Source of the DNA: Candidatus Accumulibacter cognatus
GTDB taxonomy: Bacteria; Pseudomonadota; Gammaproteobacteria; Burkholderiales; Rhodocyclaceae
Direction: 5' to 3'
DNA length: 64,000 nucleotides
Assembly: GCA_013414765.1 (NCBI GenBank)
Contig: CP058708.1
Span: 863,553 to 927,552 of the forward strand
In this document: piece after piece, positions 46,560 through 55,549 of the stretch
How the letters are laid out: every line of letters starts with the position of its first letter
Numbering within the stretch: the first letter of the stretch is position 1
Notes under the pieces: generated by a model
What the model was told of the DNA's origin: nothing
Seen by the model: only the letters and a program-made list of their open reading frames with translations
Database searches by the model: none
Program-made: the position numbers and the translations under genes

Positions 46560-49500
46560 TCGGGCAGTGCTCGGTGGCTGTCGGCTGGCAAGTGGCGCCC
46601 GGTCGAAGGTGAGGCAGTGCACTGACAGCCGATCGGGCTGGCCGTGGCGTGGTCAGAGTGTCGGGTTGCTGGCTGTGGTGCTCGATCACTGGCAGTTGGT
46701 CCGGGTCTTCGTCCTCTCGATCGGGAAAGCCGGACACGAGGCGACGACGGCGCCGGCGTAGTGCAGTGCTCGAGGTCGATCGGCCAGCAAGTGGCGCCTG
46801 ATCGAGGGTGAGGCAGCGCACTGGCAGCCGGTCGGGCTGGCCGTGGCGTGGTCAAGGTGCCGGGCTGCCGGCAGGCCGTGGTTGCGATCAGCAAGGCCAG
46901 TGTCGAGCGGTGCCTGGTGGCGATCGCCGGCCAGCGGTGCCAGGGAGAAGACGAGACAGCGCACGGGCAGCCGGTCGGGCTGGCCGTGGCGTGGTCAAGG
47001 TGCCGGGCTGCCGGCAGGCCGTGGTTGCGATCAGCAAGGCCAGCGTCGAGCAGTGCCTGGTGGCGATCACCGGCCAGCGGTGCCAGGGCGAAGGCAAGCA
47101 GCGCAACGGCTGCCGATCGGGCTGGCCGTGGTCTGGTCAGGGCCTCGGGTTGCTGGCCGTGGTGCTCGATCACGGGCAGTTGGTCCGGGTCTTCGTCCTC
47201 TCGATCGGGAAAGCCGGCCACAAGGCGACGACGGTGCCGGCGTAGTGCAGTGCTCGAGGTCGATCGGCCAACAAGTGACGCCTGGTCGAAGGTGAGGCAG
47301 CGCGCTGACAGCCGGTCGGGCTGGCCGTGGCGTGGTCAGAGTGTCGGGTTGCTGGCCGTGGTGCTCGATCACGGGCAGTTGGTCCGGGTCTTCGTCCTCT
47401 CGATCGGGAAAGCCGGCCACAAGGCGACGACGGTGCCGGCGTAGTGCAGTGCCCGAGGTCGATCGGCCGGCAAGTGGCGCCTGATCGAGGGTGAGGCAGC
47501 GCACTGGCTGCCGATCGGGCTGGCCGTGGTCTGGTCAGGGCCTCGGGTTGCTGGCCGTGATGCTCGATCACGGGCAGTTGGTCCAGGTCTTCGTCCTCTC
47601 GATCGGGAAAGCCGGCCACGAGGCGACGACGGCGCCAGTGTCGAGCGGTGCCTGGTGGCGATCGCCGGCCAGCGGTGCCAGGGCGAAGGCGAGACGGCGG
47701 ACGGGCTGCCGATCGGGCTGGCCGTGGTCTGGTCAGGGCCTCGGGTTGCTGGTTGTGGTGCTCGATCACGGGCAGTTGGTCCGGGTCTTCGTCCTCTCGA
47801 TCGGGAAAGCCGGCCACAAGGCGACGACGGTGCCGGCGTAGTGCAGTGCTCGAGGTCGATCGGCCAGCAAGTGGCGCCTGGTCGAAGGTGAGGCAGCGCG
47901 CTGGCAGCCGGTCGGGCTGGCCGCGGCGTGGTCAGGATCTCAGATTGCCAGCAGGCAGTGGTTGCGGTCAGCAAGGCGAGCGTCAGGCAGTGCGTCCGGG
48001 TCTTCGTTCTCCCGATTGCTGAAGCCGGCCACACGGCGACGACGGTGCCGGCGTAGTGCAGTGCTCGAGGTCGATCGGCCAGCAAGTGGCGCCTGGTCGA
48101 GGGTGAGGCAGCGCGCTGACAGCCGGTCGGGCTGGCCGTGGCGTGGTCAGGATCTCGGGTTGCCGGCAGGCAGTGGTTGCGGTCAGCAAGGCCAGCGTCG
48201 AGCAGTGCCTGGTGGCGATTACCAGCCAGCGGTGCCAGGGCGAAGGCAAGCAGCGCAACGGCTGCCGGTCAGGCTGGCCGTGGTCTGGTCAGGGCCTCGG
48301 GTTGCTGGTTGTGGTGCTCGATCACGGGCAGTTGGTCCGGGTCTTCGTCCTCTCGATCGGGAAAGCCGGCCACGAGGCAACGACGGCGCATCAGTGTCGA
48401 GCAGTGCCTGGTGGCGATCACCGGCCAGCGGTGCCAGGGCGAAGGCAAGCAGCGCAACGGCTGCCGGTCAGGCTGGCCGTGGTCTGGTGTTGCTGGCCGT
48501 GGTGCTCGATCACGGGCAGTTGGTCCGGGTCTTCGTCCTCTCGATCGGGAAAGCCGGCCACAAGGCGACGACGGTGCCGGCGTAGTGCAGTGCTCGAGGT
48601 CGATCGGCCAACAAGTGACGCCTGGTCGAAGGTGAGGCAGCGCGCTGACAGCCGGTCGGGCTGGCCGTGGCGTGGTCAGAGTGTCGGGTTGCTGGCCGTG
48701 GTGCTCGATCACGGGCAGTTGGTCCGGGTCTTCGTCCTCTCGATCGGGAAAGCCGGCCACAAGGCGACGACGGTGCCGGCGTAGTGCAGTGCCCGAGGTC
48801 GATCGGCCAACAAGTGACGCCTGGTCGAGGGTGAGGCAGCGCGCTGGCAGCCGGTCGGGCTGGCCGTAGCGTGGTCAGAGTGTCGGGTTGCTGGCTGTGG
48901 TGCTCGAACACGGGCAGTTGGTCCGGGTCTTCGTCCTCTCGATCGGGAAAGCCGGCCACAAGGCGACGACGGTGCCGGCGTAGTGCAGTGCTCGAGGTCG
49001 ATCGGCCAGCAAGTGACGCCTGGTCGAAGGTGAGGCAGCGCGCTGGCAGCCGATCGGGCTGGCCGTGGCGTGGTCAGGATCTCGGGCTGCCGGCAGGCCG
49101 TGGTTGCGATCAGCAAGGCCAGCGTCGAGCAGTGCCTGGTGGCGATCACCGGCCAGCGGTGCCAGGGCGAAGGCAAGCAGCGCAACGGCTGCCGATCGGG
49201 CTGGCCGTGGTCTGGTCAGGGCCTCGGGTTGCTGGCCGTGGTGCTCGATCACGGGCAGTTGGTCCGGGTCTTCGTCCTCTCGATCGGGAAAGCCGGCCAC
49301 AAGGCGACGACGGTGCCGGCGTAGTGCAGTGCCCGAGGTCGATCGGCCAACAAGTGACGCCTGGTCGAAGGTGAGGCAGCGCGCTGGCAGCCGATCGGGC
49401 TGGCCGTGGCGTGGTCAGGATCTCGGGCTGCCGGCAGGCCGTGGTTGCGATCAGCAAGGCCAGCGTCGAGCAGTGCCTGGTGGCGATCACCGGCCAGCGG

Positions 49501-52500
49501 TGCCAGGGCGAAGGCAAGCAGCGCAACGGCTGCCGATCGGGCTGGCCGTGGTCTGGTCAGGGCCTCGGGTTGCTGGCCGTGGTGCTCGATCACGGGCAGT
49601 TGGTCCGGGTCTTCGTCCTCTCAATCGGGAAAGCCGGCCACAAGGCGACGACGGTGCCGGCGTAGTGCAGTGCTCGAGGTCGATCGGCCAGCAAGTGGCG
49701 CCTGGTCGAGGGTGAGGCAGCGCGCTGACAGCCGGTCGGGCTGGCCGTGGCGTGGTCAGGATCTCGGGCTGCCGGCAGGCCGTGGTTGCGATCAGCAAGG
49801 CCAGCGTCGAGCAGTGCCTGGTGGCGATCACCGGCCAGCGGTGCCAGGGCGAAGGCAAGCAGCGCAACGGCTGCCGATCGGGCTGGCCGTGGTCTGGTCA
49901 GGGCCTCGGGTTGCTGGCCGTGGTGCTCGATCACGGGCAGTTGGTCCGGGTCTTCGTCCTCTCGATCGGGAAAGCCGACCACAAGGCGACGACGGTGCCG
50001 GCGTAGTGCAGTGCCCGAGGTCGATCGGCCGGCAAGTGGCGCCTGATCGAGGGTGAGGCAGCGCACTGGCTGCCGATCGGGCTGGCCGTGGTCTGGTCAG
50101 GGCCTCGGGTTGCTGGCCGTGGTGCTCGAACACGGGCAGTTGGTCCGGGTCTTCGTCCTCTCGATCGGGAAAGCCGGCCACAAGGCGACGACGGTGCCGG
50201 CGTAGTGCAGTGCTCGAGGTCGATCGGCCAGCAAGTGGCGCCTGGTCGAGGGTGAGGCAGCGCGCTGACAGCCGGTCGGGCTGGCCGTAGCGTGGTCAGG
50301 ATCTCGGGCTGCCGGCAGGCCGTGGTTGCGATCAGCAAGGCCAGCGTCGAGCAGTGCCTGGTGGCAATCACCGGCCAGCGGTGCCAGGGCGAAGGCGAGA
50401 CGGCGGACGGGCTGCCGATCGGGCTGGCCGTGGTCTGGTCAGGGCCTCGGGTTGCTGGTTGTGGTGCTCGATCACGGGCAGTTGGTCCGGGTCTTCGTCC
50501 TCTCGATCGGGAAAGCCGGCCACAAGGCGACGACGGTGCCGGCGTAGTGCAGTGCCCGAGGTCGATCGGCCAGCAAGTGGCGCCTGGTCGAAGGTGAGGC
50601 AGCGCGCTGGCAGCCGGTCGGGCTGGCCGCGGCGTGGTCAGGATCTCAGATTGCCAGCAGGCAGTGGTTGCGGTCAGCAAGGCGAGCGTCAGGCAGTGCG
50701 TCCGGGTCTTCGTTCTCCCGATTGCTGAAGCCGGCCACACGGCGACGACGGTGCCGGCGTAGTGCAGTGCTCGAGGTCGATCGGCCAGCAAGTGGCGCCT
50801 GGTCGAGGGTGAGGCAGCGCGCTGACAGCCGGTCGGGCTGGCCGTGGCGTGGTCAGGATCTCGGGTTGCCGGCAGGCAGTGGTTGCGGTCAGCAAGGCCA
50901 GCGTCGAGCAGTGCCTGGTGGCGATTACCAGCCAGCGGTGCCAGGGCGAAGGCAAGCAGCGCAACGGCTGCCGGTCAGGCTGGCCGTGGTCTGGTCAGGG
51001 CCTCGGGTTGCTGGTTGTGGTGCTCGATCACGGGCAGTTGGTCCGGGTCTTCGTCCTCTCGATCGGGAAAGCCGGCCACGAGGCAACGACGGCGCATCAG
51101 TGTCGAGCGGTGCCTGGTGGCGATCACCGGCCAGCGGTGCCAGGGCGAAGGCAAGCAGCGCAACGGCTGCCGGTCAGGCTGGCCGTGGTCTGGTCAGGGC
51201 CTCGGGTTGCTGGTTGTGGTGCTCGATCACGGGCAGTTGGTCCGGGTCTTCGTCCTCTCGATCGGGAAAGCCGGCCACGAGGCAACGACGGCGCATCAGT
51301 GTCGAGCGGTGCCTGGTGGCGATCACCGGCCAGCGGTGCCAGGGCGAAGGCAAGCAGCGCAACGGCTGCCGGTCAGGCTGGCCGTGGTCTGGTCAGGGCC
51401 TCGGGTTGCTGGTTGTGGTGCTCGATCACGGGCAGTTGGTCCGGGTCTTCGTCCTCTCGATCGGGAAAGCCGGCCACGAGGCAACGACGGCGCATCAGTG
51501 TCGAGCGGTGCCTGGTGGCGATCACCGGCCAGCGGTGCCAGGGCGAAGGCAAGCAGCGCAACGGCTGCCGGTCAGGCTGGCCGTGGTCTGGTCAGGGCCT
51601 CGGGTTGCTGGTTGTGGTGCTCGATCACGGGCAGTTGGTCCGGGTCTTCGTCCTCTCGATCGGGAAAGCCGGCCACAAGGCGACGACGGTGCCGGCGTAG
51701 TGCAGTGCTCGAGGTCGATCGGCCAGCAAGTGACGCCTGGTCGAAGGTGAGGCAGCGCGCTGACAGCCGGTCGGGCTGGCCGTGGCGTGGTCAGGATCTC
51801 TGGTTGCCGGCAGGCAGTGGTTGCGGTCAGCAAGGCCAGCGTCGAGCAGTGCCTGGTGGCAATCACCGGCAAGCGGTGCCAGGGCGAAGGCGAGACGGCG
51901 CACGGGCTGCCGATCGGGCTGGCCGTGGTCTGGTCAGGGCCTCGGGTTGCTGGTTGTGGTGCTCGATCACGGGCAGTTGGTCCGGGTCTTCGTCCTCTCG
52001 ATCGGGAAAGCCGGCCACAAGGCGACGACGGTGCCGGCGTAGTGCAGTGCCCGAGGTCGATCGGCCAGCAAGTGGCGCCTGGTCGAAGGTGAGGCAGCGC
52101 GCTGGCAGCCGGTCGGGCTGGCCGTGGCGTGGTCAGAGTGTCGGGTTGCTGGCTGTGGTGCTCGAACACGGGCAGTTGGTCCCGGTCTTCGTCCTCTCGA
52201 TCGGGAAAGCCGGCCACGAGGCGACGACGGTGCCGGCGTAGTGCAGTGCCCGAGGTCGATCGGCCAACAAGTGACGCCTGGTCGAGGGTGAGGCAGCGCG
52301 CTGGCAGCCGGTCGGGCTGGCCGTGGCGTGGTCAGAGTGTCGGGTTGCTGGCTGTGGTGCTCGAACACGGGCAGTTGGTCCGGGTCTTCGTCCTCTCGAT
52401 CGGGAAAGCCGGCCACAAGGCGACGACGGTGCCGGCGTAGTGCAGTGCTCGAGGTCGATCGGCCAGCAAGTGACGCCTGGTCGAAGGTGAGGCAGCGCGC

Positions 52501-54190
52501 TGGCAGCCGATCGGGCTGGCCGTGGCGTGGTCAGGATCTCGGGCTGCCGGCAGGCCGTGGTTGCGATCAGCAAGGCCAGCGTCGAGCAGTGCCTGGTGGC
52601 GATCACCGGCCAGCGGTGCCAGGGCGAAGGCAAGCAGCGCAACGGCTGCCGATCGGGCTGGCCGTGGCGTGGTCAGGATCTCGGGTTGCCGGCAGGCAGT
52701 GGTTGCGGTCAGCAAGGCCAGCGTCGAGCAGTGCCTGGTGGCGATTACCAGCCAGCGGTGCCAGGGCGAAGGCAAGCAGCGCAACGGCTGCCGGTCAGGC
52801 TGGCCGTGGTCTGGTCAGGGCCTCGGGTTGCTGGTTGTGGTGCTCGATCACGGGCAGTTGGTCCGGGTCTTCGTCCTCTCGATCGGGAAAGCCGGCCACA
52901 AGGCGACGACGGTGCCGGCGTAGTGCAGTGCTCGAGGTCGATCGGCCAGCAAGTGACGCCTGGTCGAAGGTGAGGCAGCGCGCTGACAGCCGGTCGGGCT
53001 GGCCGTGGCGTGGTCAGGATCTCGGGTTGCCGGCAGGCAGTGGTTGCGGTCAGCAAGGCCAGCGTCGAGCAGTGCCTGGTGGCAATCACCGGCAAGCGGT
53101 GCCAGGGCGAAGGCGAGACGGCGCACGGGCTGCCGATCGGGCTGGCCGTGCTCTGGTCAGGGCCTCGGGTTGCTGGCCGTGGTGCTCGATCACGGGCAGT
53201 TGGTCCGGGTCTTCGTCCTCTCGATCGGGAAAGCCGGCCACAAGGCGACGACGGTGCCGGCGTAGTGCAGTGCTCGAGGTCGATCGGCCAACAAGTGACG
53301 CCTGGTCGAAGGTGAGGCAGCGCGCTGACAGCCGGTCGGGCTGGCCGTGGCGTGGTCAGAGTGTCGGGTTGCTGGCTGTGGTGCTCGAACACGGGCAGTT
53401 GGTCCCGGTCTTCGTCCTCTCGATCGGGAAAGCCGGCCACGAGGCGACGACGGTGCCGGCGTAGTGCAGTGCCCGAGGTCGATCGGCCAACAAGTGACGC
53501 CTGGTCGAGGGTGAGGCAGCGCGCTGGCAGCCGGTCGGGCTGGCCGTGGCGTGGTCAGGATCTCGGGCTGCCGGCAGGCCGTGGTTGCGATCAGCAAGGC
53601 CAGCGTCGAGCAGTGCCTGGTGGCGATCACCGGCCAGCGGTGCCAGGGCGAAGGCAAGCAGCGCAACGGCTGCCGATCGGGCTGGCCGTGGTCTGGTCAG
53701 GGCCTCGGGTTGCTGGCCGTGGTGCTCGATCACGGGCAGTTGGTCCGGGTCTTCGTCCTCTCGATCGGGAAAGCCGGCCACAAGGCGACGACGGTGCCGG
53801 CGTAGTGCAGTGCTCGAGGTCGATCGGCCAGCAAGTGGCGCCTGGTCGAGGGTGAGGCAGCGCGCTGACAGCCGGTCGGGCTGGCCGTGGCGTGGTCAGG
53901 ATCTCGGGCTGCCGGCAGGCCGTGGTTGCGATCAGCAAGGCGAGCGTCAGGCAGTGCGTCCGGGTCTTCGTTCTCCCGATTGCTGAAGCCGGCCACAAGG
54001 CGACGACGGTGCCGGCGTAGTGCAGTGCTCGAGGTCGATCGGCCGGCAAGTGGCGCCTGGTCGAGGGTGAGGCAGCGCGCTGACAGCCGGTCGGGCTGGC
54101 CATGGCGTGGTCAGGATCTCAGATTGCCAGCAGGCAGTGGTTGCGGTCAACAAGGCCAGCGTCAGGCAGTGCCCGGTAGCGATCGACGCC
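46560..54190. repeat. Mosaic tandem array of 199- and 142-bp modules
   Basis: About 7.6 kb of tandem units. Each begins with a 28-base hinge that includes CGGGCTGGCCGTGG and ends TGGTCAG. Reading hinge starts from 46629 to 54087 gives 42 units: 20 of module P (199 bp; one copy at 48464 is 188), 14 of Q (142 or 143 bp; the last is partial), five of R (199 bp, one 198; P front joined to Q back) and three of S (215 bp; Q front joined to P back). P contains CGGCGTAGTGCAGTGC and Q contains GCAAGGCCAGCGTCGAG. A diverged P-back half (46560-46628) leads the array. Nearly all units shift the reading frame, so the long open frames on both strands are not credible proteins. Copies at 49050-50073 alternate Q-P with a 341-base period. 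Confidence 0.95.
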
Positions 54191-54195
54191 AGGTG

Positions 54196-54714
54196 TCAGT
54201 CGTTGCCGGTACTGGCGCAGCTCGCCAAGCTCTCAGGCACAACACGGGCGGCCGTCCTCTTGAAAACCGGCTCCCGCACCAATCCACACCATACCTTTAT
54301 ACCTGCGTCATTAAAGCAGGCGTCTATCTTAGATTTTATGTCATTCAGCACACCATGAAAATCAAGATGCTTCCTGAATCCTCTAATTAGGCTGGCCGAA
54401 GGTGGCTTCGGCTTCCATGGGTCAGTACCGATAAAGCGGGCAGTCGCGTAGCTATCCAGAATCACGGCCTCCGTCTGGTCATCGCTCAGATTCCAAAACC
54501 AGCGCACAACCAGACAGCGCAGCAGCATCATTGCCGGATAACCGGGCCTTCCCGTGCTGCGTTTGTCGCTCAGGTAGACGCCTCTTACGATCTTTTCCAG
54601 ATCATCCCACGGTAATAGCCGTTCAAGGTTTGCAAGAGATTCTGCGCGTTTCGGCGATTTTGATCGAGGCCAGCGAACGCACGTAAACAGGCTATCTCCG
54701 TCAGCAGAAATCAT
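54196..54714 (-). pseudogene. Truncated IS5-type transposase
   Basis: The frame encodes an N-terminal DUF772 domain (LERLLPWDDLEKIVRGVYL, RPGYPAMMLLRCLVVRWFWNLSDDQTEAVILDS) up to about residue 140 (54295). The next 31 residues, to the stop at 54196, do not resemble a transposase. The catalytic DDE half is absent. IS5-family transposases are about 330 residues, so the element has been cut at the array edge. The upstream end near 54715-54735 (CTGAACACCCTTAGTC) may be its terminal repeat. Confidence 0.8.
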
Positions 54715-54985
54715 AACTGAACACCCTTAGTCTTTTTTTAATCAACATGTTCACTATGTTGGCGAATGGTCCACGTGAGATTTTCCGGGGTTCGCATTAC
54801 CCTCAAGCAAATGCCTTGGGAAGGACCCACGAAACCTTGCCAGTTGGGATTCGCAGAGAGGTCGACAAGGGTTCTGAGCAGTCGTAACAAGCCCATTCGA
54901 CGCTTGCCCCAGCCGTCTCGGTGGTTCCACAAACAAGCCTCTCCGCCAAGGCAGGGCGAGAGCCCCGAAAAGCGCCAGCACGCCC
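54715..54985. other. Gap between IS remnant and island genes
   Basis: 271 bases with no convincing gene. A T-run (54731-54738) lies next to the IS remnant. Open frames on both strands are low-quality and are not called. Confidence 0.5.
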
Positions 54986-55549
54986 TCACCGTTGTTCCGA
55001 TGGATACCATCGGTCGAAACTATGGCACTCAGGCGGGGCGACATACAGCCGCTCGGTCCCCCTGCCGTGTTCAAGGATCAGGTAGCCATACCGACAAGCC
55101 CAATGATAGCGCCGCCGGTCATCACCGATAACGTCTTCCCTTGTGCTCAAGTGGGTGCATCTGGTGCAGTCGTTACCCCACTGTGGGGCAGGCAGATAAA
55201 GCACGCGCCAAGGATTCAGCCCGTCGAGAAGACACACGCCATGCCAGTGTCTCACCTGGTCGGCGGGCGGCATTCCTTCCAGATTGAGCAGCAGCGCCGC
55301 TCGCTCATCCGGGCTTGCTCCCCTCAGACGAGACCACGCCATGACCAACAACACGGCTGCCGGATGTGCCGGGTAACTCGCGCCTCGTTCCGCTTCTACC
55401 TGCGCGCAAAGGTTTTGCGGCACCGCCGCCGCTTCCCGCGATCTGCCCGCTTCGCTTGCCTTCTCCGGTTTCTGCACTTGAACAGGTCCGGGCACTTCTG
55501 CTGCCTTGGGTTCCTGTTCGGCTGGCATGATTGCAGCCCAATCAATCAT
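54986..55549 (-). CDS. Hypothetical protein with C-x2-C...H...C motif
   Basis: 187 residues from the ATG at 55549, overlapping the DUF927 stop by 8 bases. The first 50 residues are Pro/Glu/Ala-rich. The C-terminal half contains WGNDCTRCTHLSTREDV and RRRYHWACRYGYLIL, where the Cys-x2-Cys, His and Cys could bind a metal. It follows the replication protein gene in the same transcript, suggesting a replication or accessory role. I do not recognise the family. Confidence 0.75.
   Translation of the reverse strand: MIDWAAIMPAEQEPKAAEVPGPVQVQKPEKASEAGRSREAAAVPQNLCAQVEAERGASYPAHPAAVLLVMAWSRLRGASPDERAALLLNLEGMPPADQVRHWHGVCLLDGLNPWRVLYLPAPQWGNDCTRCTHLSTREDVIGDDRRRYHWACRYGYLILEHGRGTERLYVAPPECHSFDRWYPSEQR

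Noticed and set aside
50668-52241. Repeat-rich protein of up to 465 residues in the array
   Set aside because: Unit lengths are not multiples of three and both strands are open; composition explains the open frames.
46560-54190. CRISPR array
   Set aside because: Units are 142-215 bp with hinge plus long conserved bodies and no unique spacers, and no cas genes are near.
54196-54295. Transposase C-terminal domain continuing in another frame
   Set aside because: No DDE motif is visible in any frame between 54190 and 54295.
54738-55131. Small proteins of 90-121 residues on either strand
   Set aside because: Low-quality composition, no ribosome site, and overlap with a better-supported gene.
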